NCBI RefSeq assembly: GCF_001831475.1
Contig: NZ_CP017688.1
Span: 1,550,001 to 1,614,000 of the forward strand
From: Flavobacterium crassostreae
Lineage (GTDB): Bacteria; Bacteroidota; Bacteroidia; Flavobacteriales; Flavobacteriaceae
Direction: 5' to 3'
Length of the DNA: 64,000 bases
This document shows positions 27,335-36,987 of this stretch, piece by piece (position 1 is the stretch's first letter; each line of letters begins with the position of its first letter). The notes below the pieces were generated by a model. That model ran no database searches. It had not been told where the DNA came from and was given only the letters and a program-made list of their open reading frames with translations. A program made the translations under genes and the position numbers.

Positions 27335-27403
27335 AGAAGAAAGAGTCAAGAAGAAAGTGGAGAAATAGAATTCTGTGTCTTGCTTCTTGCATCTTGGCTC
27401 TGT
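27335..27403. repeat. Imperfect inverted repeat between fadB-like and thiolase genes
   Basis: AAGAGTCAAGAAGAAAG on the left and CTTGCTTCTTGCATCTTGGC on the right can pair around AGAATTCT. Same repeat family as the one flanking the four-helix gene. May act as an RNA hairpin within the operon. Confidence 0.5.
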
Positions 27404-27408
27404 TTTTC

Positions 27409-29799
27409 TTAATTACGTAGCGGTTTCCCTTTGGTTAGCATAAATTGGATTCTCTCTAGTGTTTTTCTTTCGGTACATAATGACAAGAAAGCTTCTCGTT
27501 CTAGATCTAATAAATATTGTTCGCTTACCAATGTTGGCTCCGATAAATCACCACCAGCCATAACATACGCTAGTTTGTTTGCAATTTTCTTATCGTGCTC
27601 CGAGATGTATTTGCCTGCCTCCATTTGGTCTGTTCCTACTAAGAACATCCCTAAAGCTTGTTTTCCTAATACTTTTACGTCAGTTCTACGTATTGGTTGG
27701 GTGTAGCCAGCTTCGGCCATTAGTAACGCATGTTTCTTTGCTTCGGCAATTTGACGGTCTTTGTTCACCACAATAACATCTTTACCGTGTTGTAATAGTC
27801 CAGTGTCAAAGGCTTCATAACCAGATGTGGATACTTTTGCCATAGCAATAGTCAAGAAATACTCTTGCAATACATTGAGCTCTACGTCATTTTTATGGAA
27901 TAAATCAGAAGCACGCAATGCAAGTTCCTTAGAACCACCACCACCCGGAATCACACCTACACCAAACTCCACTAATCCCATGTACGTTTCTGCTGCAGCT
28001 ACCACTTTATCAGCATGTAAGCTCATTTCGCATCCACCACCAAAGGTCATTCCGTGTGGTGCAACCACAACCGGAATAGAGGAGTAGCGCACACGCATCA
28101 TGGTGTCTTGGAATAGTTTGATAGCCATATTCAACTCATCATACTCTTGCTCCACGGCCATCATAAAGATCATACCAATGTTTGCACCTACTGAGAAGTT
28201 TCCGGCTTGATTGCCAATAACCAAACCTTGGTATTCTTTTTCGGCTAAATCAATAGCTTTGTTGATCGCTTGTAAAACGTCACCGCCAATAGTATTCATT
28301 TTTGAAAGGAACTCTAAGTTGATGATTCCATCACCTAGATCAGTAATTACTCCACCACTGTTGCTCCATATTTTTTTGCTTTCGCGAATGTTATTCAGAA
28401 TAATAAAAGCATCTTGTCCAGGAACTTTTACTTGTGCTTTTGCAGGAATGCTGTAAAAATACGTTGCACCATCGGCAACAGTGTAGAAGCTTTTGTTTCC
28501 AGCAGCTAGCATATCAGTTACCCAAGCAGCTGGTTCGAGACCTTCGGCTTTCATGATTTCAATTCCTTTTTCAACTCCAATGGCATCCCAAATTTCGAAT
28601 GGGCCATTTTCCCAACCAAAACCAGCTTTCATGGCATCGTCGATTTTGTATAACTCATCCGATATTTCAGGAATACGGTTAGAAACATACGCAAACATAC
28701 CCGCAAAACTCTTGCGGTAAAATTCGCCCGCTTTGTCTTTTCCTTTTACCAATACTTTAAAACGGTTGATTGGTTTATCAATAGATTTCGTTAATTCAAG
28801 CGTTGCAAACGATGCTTTTTTAGCGGCTCTGTATTCTAAAGTATCTAGGTCTAAAGTCAGAATTTCTTTCCCTTCTTTTTTATAAAAACCTTGACCTGTT
28901 TTGCTTCCTAACCATTTATTCTCCATCATTTTAGTAACAAAATCAGGGAGTTTAAACAAGTCGTGTTGCTCATCATTAGGGCAATTTTCGTAGATTCCGT
29001 TAGCAACATGTACTAAAGTATCGAGTCCAACCACGTCTACAGTTCTAAAAGTAGCTGATTTTGGACGACCAATAACCGGTCCAGTCAATTTGTCTACCTC
29101 TTCGATAGTCAACCCCAATTCTTTAACTAAATGAAACAAACTCTGGATTCCGTAAATTCCAATACGGTTTCCAATAAATGCAGGAGTATCTTTGGCAACA
29201 ACCGAAGTTTTTCCCAAAAATTTCTCTCCATATGTTGTAAGAAAATCCAAAACTTCAGTCGAAGTTTGTGGACCAGGAATAATCTCAAATAATTTCAGGT
29301 AACGCGCAGGGTTAAAAAAGTGCGTTCCACAAAAGTGTTTCTGGAAATCCTCACTTCTTCCTTCACTCATAAAGTGAATAGGAATCCCCGAGGTATTAGA
29401 CGTAATCAACGTTCCTGGTTTTCGGTATTTTTCTACCTGCTCCAAGACCAGTTTTTTAATATCCAATCTTTCCACAACTACCTCAATAATCCAGTCTGCA
29501 GTAGCAATTTTGGCCATATCATCCGTAGTATTTCCTGTGGTAATACGGCTAGCAAATTTCTGACTATAAATAGGCGAGGGCTTTGATTTTAAAGCATTTG
29601 CCAAATGGTCGTTAACCAATCGGTTTCTAACTATGGTATCCTCTAAGGATAATCCTTTTTTGGTTTCTGCCTCAGTTAATTCTCTCGGAAGAATATCTAG
29701 TAGTAAAACCTCCACACCAATGTTGGCAAAATGGCAGGCAATACCAGAACCCATAATTCCGGACCCGATTACAGCAACTTTTTTAATTGTGCGTTTCAT
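27409..29799 (-). CDS. 3-hydroxyacyl-CoA dehydrogenase/enoyl-CoA hydratase fusion
   Basis: 796-aa bifunctional beta-oxidation enzyme with the domain order of B. subtilis FadN: NAD-binding dehydrogenase first (VAVIGSGIMGSGIACHFA at residues 8-25, CGTHFFNPARYLKLFEII), its C-terminal domains to about 430, and a crotonase-fold hydratase from about 470 (VIGNQAGNFSVGANIG, FGGGCEMSLHAD, GVIPGGGGSKE). It hydrates enoyl-CoA and oxidises the 3-hydroxyacyl-CoA product. It forms an operon with thiolase and acyl-CoA dehydrogenase, led by a MarR gene. Confidence 0.92.
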   Translation of the reverse strand: MKRTIKKVAVIGSGIMGSGIACHFANIGVEVLLLDILPRELTEAETKKGLSLEDTIVRNRLVNDHLANALKSKPSPIYSQKFASRITTGNTTDDMAKIATADWIIEVVVERLDIKKLVLEQVEKYRKPGTLITSNTSGIPIHFMSEGRSEDFQKHFCGTHFFNPARYLKLFEIIPGPQTSTEVLDFLTTYGEKFLGKTSVVAKDTPAFIGNRIGIYGIQSLFHLVKELGLTIEEVDKLTGPVIGRPKSATFRTVDVVGLDTLVHVANGIYENCPNDEQHDLFKLPDFVTKMMENKWLGSKTGQGFYKKEGKEILTLDLDTLEYRAAKKASFATLELTKSIDKPINRFKVLVKGKDKAGEFYRKSFAGMFAYVSNRIPEISDELYKIDDAMKAGFGWENGPFEIWDAIGVEKGIEIMKAEGLEPAAWVTDMLAAGNKSFYTVADGATYFYSIPAKAQVKVPGQDAFIILNNIRESKKIWSNSGGVITDLGDGIINLEFLSKMNTIGGDVLQAINKAIDLAEKEYQGLVIGNQAGNFSVGANIGMIFMMAVEQEYDELNMAIKLFQDTMMRVRYSSIPVVVAPHGMTFGGGCEMSLHADKVVAAAETYMGLVEFGVGVIPGGGGSKELALRASDLFHKNDVELNVLQEYFLTIAMAKVSTSGYEAFDTGLLQHGKDVIVVNKDRQIAEAKKHALLMAEAGYTQPIRRTDVKVLGKQALGMFLVGTDQMEAGKYISEHDKKIANKLAYVMAGGDLSEPTLVSEQYLLDLEREAFLSLCTERKTLERIQFMLTKGKPLRN

Positions 29800-29928
29800 A
29801 CGTAGTTTTTATTTTTTTTATATTAGAATAAATAGTGTTCTATAATTGGTACACCGTGCTCCAAACGGTATTCTGTATTACAAAAGGTTCTTGTTTTGTG
29901 TACCCAAAACAGCGCCCATTATTTGTTT

Positions 29929-30372
29929 TTATTCCGTAGGATAAAAAATATTTTTTTCCTGAATCAATTCATTAATGGTCTCGGCAACTTCAATAAAATG
30001 TTGTAATTTCTCTTCAGAGATATTCCCTCTAATGGTATCATTAAATTGCAAAACCGTTTTTTTAGACAATTCTCTTTTCTGTTTCCCAAAAGGGGTCAAA
30101 TAAATTAAAACACCCCGGCCATCCTGCGGATTTTTTTTTCTAATAATAAGCCCTTTATCCTCCATAGACTTCAAGGTTCTAGTCAAACTAGTAGCCTCCA
30201 TGCCCATTTTTGGTCCCAAGGCAGTAGATGGCGTGCCGCCCTCCTTATCAATACTCAGTAGAGCAAAACCAGTAGCCATACTAGCATCGTATTTAGAAGC
30301 CTCCTCATTATACATCCTTGCCACTGCTTGCCAAGTAGCGCGCAAAATGTAATCTATCGTTTTATCTTTCAT
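29929..30372 (-). CDS. MarR family transcriptional regulator
   Basis: 147-aa winged-helix regulator. The recognition part has MGMEATSLTRTLKSMEDKGLI followed by the wing IRKKNPQDGRGVLIYLTPFG. It is the first gene, on the same strand, ahead of the FadB-like gene by 129 bp. It probably represses the beta-oxidation genes and responds to acyl-CoA or fatty acids; that role is inferred from position. Confidence 0.85.
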   Translation of the reverse strand: MKDKTIDYILRATWQAVARMYNEEASKYDASMATGFALLSIDKEGGTPSTALGPKMGMEATSLTRTLKSMEDKGLIIRKKNPQDGRGVLIYLTPFGKQKRELSKKTVLQFNDTIRGNISEEKLQHFIEVAETINELIQEKNIFYPTE

Positions 30373-30510
30373 AATTTAGGTAATCGATTCCAAATATACT
30401 TAAAAATACTATGCATGCATAATAAAAAAAGCTATTTTTTTGTTAAGAATCCTTAAATATAAAAAAAATCAATTACATAATTACAGCAACTATTTTTTAG
30501 TTTTGCTTCA

Positions 30511-30626
30511 GTGGGCGTATCCTTGCGTAAAAACTTCAGGTCGGGCTGTCCGTTATATCTTTTAAGTAGCCCCCAAAACCTGGGGACTACTTAAAAGGAT
30601 GCCACTACCATCCCTTACGCAGCTAC
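30511..30626 (+). repeat. Structured flavobacterial intergenic element (copy 1)
   Basis: GGGCGTATCC, then TCGGGCTGTCCGTTATATC, an inner hairpin CTTTTAAGTAG(C)CCCC/GGGGACTACTTAAAAG (30559-30597, one mismatch) and AAAAGGATGCCACTACCATC. TGCGTAA (30524-30530) and TTACGCA (30615-30621) can pair outside. It shares TCCGYTATATC and GGATGCCRCTACYATC with the reverse strand of the three elements in the rhs island. The rest of the 371-bp gap between the MarR and acyl-CoA ligase genes holds nothing else but a terminator. Confidence 0.7.
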
Positions 30627-30707
30627 ATCTGAGCTCTTGTTATAAAAACCATTGCATTAGAACATTCGTGTAACAGCAGGCCATTTTTGAGTAAAAAAAA
30701 ACTATAA

Positions 30708-30734
30708 AAAAACCACGAATTGAAGTTCGTGGTT
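30708..30734 (-). terminator. Terminator of the acyl-CoA ligase gene
   Basis: AAACCACGAA, short loop TTGAAG, TTCGTGGTTT, just after the stop of the ligase gene. Confidence 0.75.
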
Positions 30735-30743
30735 TAGTATATG

Positions 30744-32522
30744 TTATAGGTTATGGTAAATTTTCTGATACAACGCATCGTATTGTTGCAAAATAATTTT
30801 ACGTTTCAGTTTTAAAGTAGGAGTCAAATGCCCTCCCTCAATAGACCATATATCGGGTGTTAATTCAAAACGTTTAATTTGTTCCCAATGTCCAAATTTG
30901 GTATTGATTTGATCGATTTCTTCTTGAATACGACGTATCACATTCTCATTACAGACAATCTCTTGGTTAGTTGTGCCAATATCTAATTTGTGGATAACAG
31001 CCCATTCTTTCACAAATTCAAAATTAGGCTGAATGAATGCGGCAGGCATTTTTTGCCCTTCACCAATAACCATTATTTGTTCAATAAAACGAGACTGTTT
31101 CATAGTGTTCTCAACAATTTGGGGCGCTATGTATTTACCACCAGAGGTTTTGAACATTTCTTTCTTTCTATCCGTAATTTTCAAAAAACCCTCTTTGTCC
31201 AACTCACCAATATCTCCCGTATGGAAATACCCATCCACAATTACTTCGTTGGTTAGTTTTTCATCTTTAAAATATCCCAACATAACATTCGGGCCTTTGC
31301 ACAAAATTTCGCCATCCTCTGCAATGCGAACCGTTACATTACGAATCACCTTACCTACAGTTCCTACCTTAAAGCCTCTGTTTCGTAAATCATTTACAGC
31401 AATAACAGGGGAGGTTTCGGTTAAACCATAGCCTTCCATTACCGGAATTTCAGCGGCAGCAAAAACACGTGTTAATCTGGTTTGCAAAGCAGCGCTTCCG
31501 GATACCATTAAATCTAAATTACCGCCCAAACCTTCTTTCCATTTACTAAAAATAAGTTTGCGAGCAATTTTTAATTGAAATTCATACCAAAAACCATTAG
31601 CTCCATAAGGTTCGTAACGCAACCCTAAATCAATAGCCCAGAAAAACAAGCTTTTTTTGATTCCTGTCAATTCCGTTCCTTTGGCATATATTTTATCATA
31701 GACTTTTTCGAGCAACCTAGGCACTGCAGTAATTACGGTCGGTTTTACTTCTTTTAGGTTGTCACTGATTTTTTCAATAGACTCTCCAAAATAAATAGAA
31801 ACACCATAGTATTGGTATAAATACAGAATCATTCTTTCAAAAATATGACATACTGGCAAAAAGCTCAACGCCTTGCTGTTTCCTGCTTCAAAAGGGATGC
31901 GTTCTGCACTATTTAAAACATCCGAAACAATATTTGCATGAGATAACATCACTCCTTTTGGTCTTCCGGTGGTTCCAGAAGTATAAATAATTGTGGCTAA
32001 ATCATCGGTTTGGATGCTGTCTTTGCATTTTTCAACGTCTCCTTGGTTGCTTTGATCTTGACCCAGTTGCAATAGCTCTTCCCAGTTTTTGCAGCCCTCA
32101 ATTGTATCAAAAGAATAGACCTCTTTCAGTAACGGCACTTTTTCTCGAATGCGGTTTACTTTGGCAAATACTTCTTGGTCCGATACAAAGCAATAAGTAG
32201 CCTCAGAATGGTTTAAGATATATTCATAATCTTGTTCCGAAATAGTGGGATAAATAGGCACTGTTTGGGCTGCAGTTTGCAGAATACCAATGTCCATAAT
32301 ATTCCATTCGGTTCTATTATTGGAAGAAATTATAGCAATTTTATCTCCTTTTTGAATGCCCATTTTTAAGAGCGCTCTAGATATTGTGTTGGCTTTATGG
32401 AGGTATTCTTGGGTGGATGTTTTAATCCAGACCCCATCTTTTTTGGTTACTAAGGCATCCTCTATAGCGTATTTTTCTTTTTGATAATATGGAAAATCAA
32501 AAAGTCTAGTAATTGTAACCAT
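30744..32522 (-). CDS. Long-chain fatty-acid-CoA ligase (AMP-binding)
   Basis: 592-aa ANL-family enzyme that activates fatty acids to acyl-CoA for beta-oxidation. Motifs: P-loop-like YTSGTTGRPKGVMLSHAN, EGYGLTETSPV, YFHTGDIG and the C-terminal DRKKEMFKTSGGKYIAP. It is the long-chain FadD15-like type with the extra EKVYDKIYAKG region. It lies upstream on the same strand near the beta-oxidation operon, supporting its role in fatty-acid use. Confidence 0.9.
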   Translation of the reverse strand: MVTITRLFDFPYYQKEKYAIEDALVTKKDGVWIKTSTQEYLHKANTISRALLKMGIQKGDKIAIISSNNRTEWNIMDIGILQTAAQTVPIYPTISEQDYEYILNHSEATYCFVSDQEVFAKVNRIREKVPLLKEVYSFDTIEGCKNWEELLQLGQDQSNQGDVEKCKDSIQTDDLATIIYTSGTTGRPKGVMLSHANIVSDVLNSAERIPFEAGNSKALSFLPVCHIFERMILYLYQYYGVSIYFGESIEKISDNLKEVKPTVITAVPRLLEKVYDKIYAKGTELTGIKKSLFFWAIDLGLRYEPYGANGFWYEFQLKIARKLIFSKWKEGLGGNLDLMVSGSAALQTRLTRVFAAAEIPVMEGYGLTETSPVIAVNDLRNRGFKVGTVGKVIRNVTVRIAEDGEILCKGPNVMLGYFKDEKLTNEVIVDGYFHTGDIGELDKEGFLKITDRKKEMFKTSGGKYIAPQIVENTMKQSRFIEQIMVIGEGQKMPAAFIQPNFEFVKEWAVIHKLDIGTTNQEIVCNENVIRRIQEEIDQINTKFGHWEQIKRFELTPDIWSIEGGHLTPTLKLKRKIILQQYDALYQKIYHNL

Positions 32523-32611
32523 GGCTTTGAAATTATTGTTTGTATGGAATTAAAGGTAATTAATATTTAATTAAAAAAAAATTTTATATTTTTTTTATAA
32601 AAAAAACAAAA

Positions 32612-33058
32612 TTACTCGTCTTCTTTGTAGGATTTTTCACGTTCCCCAGAGATAAACATTTTCTTTTTCTTAAAATGTATAGAAAACTGTACTTCATTCC
32701 ATTCTACAATTTGTTCTGTTTGTGATTCTGCGGCATCGGTTTTGTACCATAGAGTATAAACGGCACTGTCAAATCCTTCTCTAAATTTGGGTATGCCTTT
32801 TTGGGAGCATTCAATACCCCAGACCATTCTTTTTTCTGGTTGGTTATGGAGTTGGTAAATTCCGGAGCCATTATCATTTAAGCTAACAATAGGCCCACTC
32901 TCTCCCTCAAACAAATACGTCCCAGATACAGGATACCCAATGGTTGTGGTGATATAATGGGTTTTGTTTTTAACCTCAATTGGAGTAACAATAACTTGCG
33001 AAAAAAGATTGGGTGTTGCTGCTAAAATTAAAAAAAGCATTATTTTTTTGAGTTGCAT
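32612..33058 (-). CDS. Secreted hypothetical protein
   Basis: 148 aa from the ATG at 33058, where a signal peptide begins (MQLKKIMLFLILAATPNLFS); the frame is open further to 33100. The mature part is beta-rich with a GESGPIVSLNDNGSGIYQLH segment and a Lys/Glu-rich tail. No family recognised. It is single, between the acyl-CoA ligase and purL genes. Confidence 0.65.
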   Translation of the reverse strand: MQLKKIMLFLILAATPNLFSQVIVTPIEVKNKTHYITTTIGYPVSGTYLFEGESGPIVSLNDNGSGIYQLHNQPEKRMVWGIECSQKGIPKFREGFDSAVYTLWYKTDAAESQTEQIVEWNEVQFSIHFKKKKMFISGEREKSYKEDE

Positions 33059-33149
33059 AAATAAAAGTAGTTTTGGGGTTAATAATATTTTAAAAAGCAA
33101 GTATATAACATTTTTTATTAAAATAACAAAAACAGTATTGTTTTTATAA

Positions 33150-33186
33150 AAAAAGCGCTCAGTTTAAAAATTTCTGAACGCTTTTG
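33150..33186 (-). terminator. Terminator of purL
   Basis: AAAAAGCGCTCAG...CTGAACGCTTTT, imperfect stem with A/T runs, 9 bp after the purL stop. Confidence 0.7.
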
Positions 33187-33194
33187 TGTATCTA

Positions 33195-36100
33195 TTAAAA
33201 CTTATTTTTTTCAACCCATTTTCGGGCATTTACAAAGGCTTCGTGCCATGGCGAAACTTCATCGTTTCGGTCTTTTGGATAATGTGCCCAGTTCCATTGA
33301 AACGTAGAACGCTCAATATGTGGCATCATTACTAAGTGGCGGCCTGTTGTATCGCATAACATGGCAGTGTTAAAATCCGATCCGTTTGGATTTGCTGGAT
33401 AGCTATCGTAACCATATTTTCCTACAATGTTGTAGTTTTCTTCTCCCATCGGAAGCTGGAATTTTCCTTCTCCATGAGATACCCAAACTCCCAAAGTACT
33501 TCCTGCTAGGCTAGCCAACATTACGGATTTGTTTTCTTGTACCGTAACAGAAGTAAAAATACTTTCGTGTTTTTGGCTGTCATTGTGTAGCATTTTTCCG
33601 TGTACTTTATGCTCAGGATTGATTACTTCTAACTCCATAAACAGCTGGCATCCATTACAAATACCTACTGATAATGTGTCTTGGCGTTTAAAGAAATTTT
33701 GTAAGGCAGTATTGGCTTTTTCGTTGTATTTAAAAGCACCAGCCCAACCTTTTGCAGAGCCCAATACATCTGAGTTAGAAAATCCACCAACGGCACCTAT
33801 AAACTGAATGTCTTCTAAGGTTTCTCTTCCGGATATTAAATCCGTCATGTGGACGTCTTTAACATCAAAACCAGCCAGATACATTGCGTTGGCCATTTCG
33901 CGCTCTGAGTTGCTTCCTTTTTCACGGATAATTGCTGCTTTTGGTCTTGGTTTTGAGGCGTCTATTACGGGTTTTTTACCAGTAAAATGAGTTGGAAATT
34001 GGTAGCGTAACGCTTGGTTTTTATAATTATCAAAACGCGCTTGTGCTGTGGCGTTTTTGGATTGTTTTTGGTCTAATAAAAAAGAGGTTTGAAACCAAAT
34101 ATCTCTATATTTTGCAATATCTAATTGGCAAGGTCCAAAGTCTAAAGTGGCTTGAGAGGTCGCGCTTCCAAGTTTGTAGAAATCAACCCCAGCTGTATGT
34201 AATTTGTTCTCTAAAACGGTATCTTCTTTGGCTTGAAAAACAAGACCAATATTCTCAGCAAATAAATATTTAATAATGTCTTTTTCTTCAAAAACTGAAA
34301 AATCTATTTTGGCTCCCAAATTTACATCCGCAAAACACATCTCGAGCAGGGTAGTAATCAAACCACCACTTCCAATATCGTGTCCTGCTAAAATTTGATT
34401 GTCCAAAATTAACTCTTGAATTGCGTGGAACGCTTTTTTGAAAAAAGCAGCATCTTGAATGGTTGGAGCCTCTTTTCCAATTTTATTCAAGGTTTGTGCA
34501 AAAGAAGATCCTCCTAGTTTAAATTGGTCTTGAGATAAATTAATATAGTAAATAGATCCGCCCCCTTTTTGAAGTACGGGCTCGACTACTTTTTGAATAT
34601 CGGTACAGTTTCCGGCAGCCGAAATAATTACAGTTCCAGGTGCAATCACTTCTTCGTTAGGGTATTTTTGTTTCATAGAAAGGGAGTCTTTTCCGGTTGG
34701 AATATTTACTCCTAATGCAATTGCAAAATCAGAACAACTCTCTACCGCAGCATACAAACGAGCATCTTCGCCTTCGTTTTTGCAGGCCCACATCCAGTTG
34801 GCAGATAATGAAATGCCTTTTAGTCCGTCTTTTATAGGTGCCCAAATAATATTGGATAAGGCTTCGGCAATAGCGGTTCTGCTTCCTGCTACAGGATCAA
34901 TTAGGGCTGCCACAGGAGAGTGTCCTATTGCGGTAGCAATACCTTCTTTTCCGTTATAATCTAAGGCCATAACGCCACAATTGTTTAGAGGCAATTGTAG
35001 TGGTCCAGCAGTTTGTTGTTTGGCTACCTTTCCGCCTACACAACGGTCTACTTTGTTGGTCAACCAGTCTTTGCAGGCTACTGCTTCGAGCTGTAGTACC
35101 TGTTCTAGATAGCTAGAAATATTCTTTACGCTGTATTCTAAATCTTCGTATTTTCGGTCAATGGTGGTATCCTTCATAACCACTTTTGGAGAGCTGCCAA
35201 AGAAATCTTCTAAGGCAAAATCCATTGGTTTTGCTCCAGTTGTTTTGGATTCAAATGTAAAACGATGGTCCCCAGTTACGGTACCAACTTGGTACATTGG
35301 AGCACGCTCTCTATCTGCAATACGTTGTAAGGTTGCTAGGTCTTTTTGGCCAATAACCAATCCCATTCTTTCTTGAGACTCATTTCCAATGATTTCTTTT
35401 GCAGATAGGGTAGGGTCTCCCACCGGAAGTTGGTCTAAATCAATGCAACCTCCGGTATCTTCTACTAATTCAGAAAGGCAGTTTAAGTGTCCTCCTGCAC
35501 CGTGATCATGTATAGATACAATTGGGTTTGCATCGCTCTCGACTAAACCTCGGATGGCATTGGCGGTACGTTTTTGCATCTCTGGGTTAGAACGCTGTAT
35601 GGCATTGAGTTCAATACCGGAGTTAAATGCGCCAGTATCTGCAGACGAAACTGCTGCTCCACCCATTCCAATTCTATAGTTTTCGCCGCCCAAAATAACA
35701 ATTTCATCTCCAGTTTGAGGTGTTTTTTTCAGAGCTTGTTCTTGTTTTCCGTATCCAATTCCTCCGGCTTGCATGATTACTTTATCAAAACCGAGCTTGC
35801 GGGCGTCTTCTTGGTGTTCAAAGGTCAGGATAGACCCCGTAATTAAGGGTTGTCCAAATTTATTCCCAAAATCGGAGGCCCCATTAGAGGCTTTTATTAA
35901 AATATCCATTGGGGTTTGGTACAACCATTTTCTTTCGTCCATAGCCTGTTCCCAAGGTCTGTTGTTTTCTAAACGGGAGTAAGAGGTCATGTAAACGGCT
36001 GTTCCGGCTAGAGGCAAAGAACCTTGTCCGCCTGCAAGACGGTCTCTTATTTCTCCTCCAGAACCGGTGGCAGCACCATTAAATGGCTCCACTGTTGTAG

Positions 36101-36881
36101 GAAAATTATGTGTTTCTGCTTTTAAAGAAATAACCGAATCAAATTCTTTAATGGCATAAAAATCTGGTTTATCGGCGCTTTTGGGTGCAAATTGTGCTAC
36201 GCGTGGCCCTTTTACAAAAGCAACGTTATCCTTGTATGCAGATACAATATCGTTGGGGTTTTCTTGAGAGGTTTTTTTTATCATTTTAAATAAAGAAGCA
36301 GGTTTTTCTTCTCCATCAATAATAAAGGTACCGTTAAATATTTTGTGACGGCAGTGTTCTGAATTGGCTTGCGAAAAACCAAAAATCTCAGAATCGGTCA
36401 ATTTTCGTCCTAATTTAAGGGCAAGGTTGTCTAAATAGGTTACTTCTTCAGGGCTCAAAGACAAGCCTTCTTTAGCGTTGTAAGCTGCAATATCTGCAAT
36501 GTCCAAAATTGCTTCGGGAGTGCTGTTTACAGTAAATAGCGATTGGTTGAGCTCGGTATATTTTTGCGAAAGCATGGGATCAAAGTCCGTAAAGTCTTTG
36601 GATACTCTCTTAAATTCTTCAATTCTAATGATTCCAGAAATACCCATATTCTGAGTGATCTCTACCGCATTGGTGCTCCAAGGGGTAACCATAGTAGCAC
36701 GTGGGCCAACAAAAAAATCCGTCAATACGGATTTCTCTATTTTATGTGCATTGGCAAAAAGCCAGTTTAATTTTGAAATATCTTGAGCTGAAATTTCGTT
36801 TTGCGTTTGCTCTGCCAGTTTGCTATTGCTTGTGTGTACCGCAAAAATAGTGTTGCTTTGGTTTTCAAAGAAATGGATCAT
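33195..36881 (-). CDS. purL: Phosphoribosylformylglycinamidine synthase
   Basis: Large single-chain FGAM synthase, 1228 aa from the ATG at 36881 (MIHFFENQ; a possible start 10 codons upstream is less likely). It makes FGAM from FGAR, Gln and ATP in purine synthesis. The N-terminal domain is followed by two AIRS-like halves (FSQANSEHCRHKIF; KAETHNFPTTVEPFNGAATGSGG) and a C-terminal glutaminase with nucleophile Cys in GICNGCQLFMEL and catalytic HGEGKFQLP and HIERSTFQWNW. Single gene with its own terminator. Confidence 0.95.
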   Translation of the reverse strand: MIHFFENQSNTIFAVHTSNSKLAEQTQNEISAQDISKLNWLFANAHKIEKSVLTDFFVGPRATMVTPWSTNAVEITQNMGISGIIRIEEFKRVSKDFTDFDPMLSQKYTELNQSLFTVNSTPEAILDIADIAAYNAKEGLSLSPEEVTYLDNLALKLGRKLTDSEIFGFSQANSEHCRHKIFNGTFIIDGEEKPASLFKMIKKTSQENPNDIVSAYKDNVAFVKGPRVAQFAPKSADKPDFYAIKEFDSVISLKAETHNFPTTVEPFNGAATGSGGEIRDRLAGGQGSLPLAGTAVYMTSYSRLENNRPWEQAMDERKWLYQTPMDILIKASNGASDFGNKFGQPLITGSILTFEHQEDARKLGFDKVIMQAGGIGYGKQEQALKKTPQTGDEIVILGGENYRIGMGGAAVSSADTGAFNSGIELNAIQRSNPEMQKRTANAIRGLVESDANPIVSIHDHGAGGHLNCLSELVEDTGGCIDLDQLPVGDPTLSAKEIIGNESQERMGLVIGQKDLATLQRIADRERAPMYQVGTVTGDHRFTFESKTTGAKPMDFALEDFFGSSPKVVMKDTTIDRKYEDLEYSVKNISSYLEQVLQLEAVACKDWLTNKVDRCVGGKVAKQQTAGPLQLPLNNCGVMALDYNGKEGIATAIGHSPVAALIDPVAGSRTAIAEALSNIIWAPIKDGLKGISLSANWMWACKNEGEDARLYAAVESCSDFAIALGVNIPTGKDSLSMKQKYPNEEVIAPGTVIISAAGNCTDIQKVVEPVLQKGGGSIYYINLSQDQFKLGGSSFAQTLNKIGKEAPTIQDAAFFKKAFHAIQELILDNQILAGHDIGSGGLITTLLEMCFADVNLGAKIDFSVFEEKDIIKYLFAENIGLVFQAKEDTVLENKLHTAGVDFYKLGSATSQATLDFGPCQLDIAKYRDIWFQTSFLLDQKQSKNATAQARFDNYKNQALRYQFPTHFTGKKPVIDASKPRPKAAIIREKGSNSEREMANAMYLAGFDVKDVHMTDLISGRETLEDIQFIGAVGGFSNSDVLGSAKGWAGAFKYNEKANTALQNFFKRQDTLSVGICNGCQLFMELEVINPEHKVHGKMLHNDSQKHESIFTSVTVQENKSVMLASLAGSTLGVWVSHGEGKFQLPMGEENYNIVGKYGYDSYPANPNGSDFNTAMLCDTTGRHLVMMPHIERSTFQWNWAHYPKDRNDEVSPWHEAFVNARKWVEKNKF

Positions 36882-36987
36882 TGTTGTGTCGTTTGTTGTA
36901 ATGTGATGCAAATTTAGTTAAAAAAACAGTAAGAGCAAGTGCAATGAATACTTTTTAAAAGAGGGGCTCTTGTTTTAAATAATGGCG

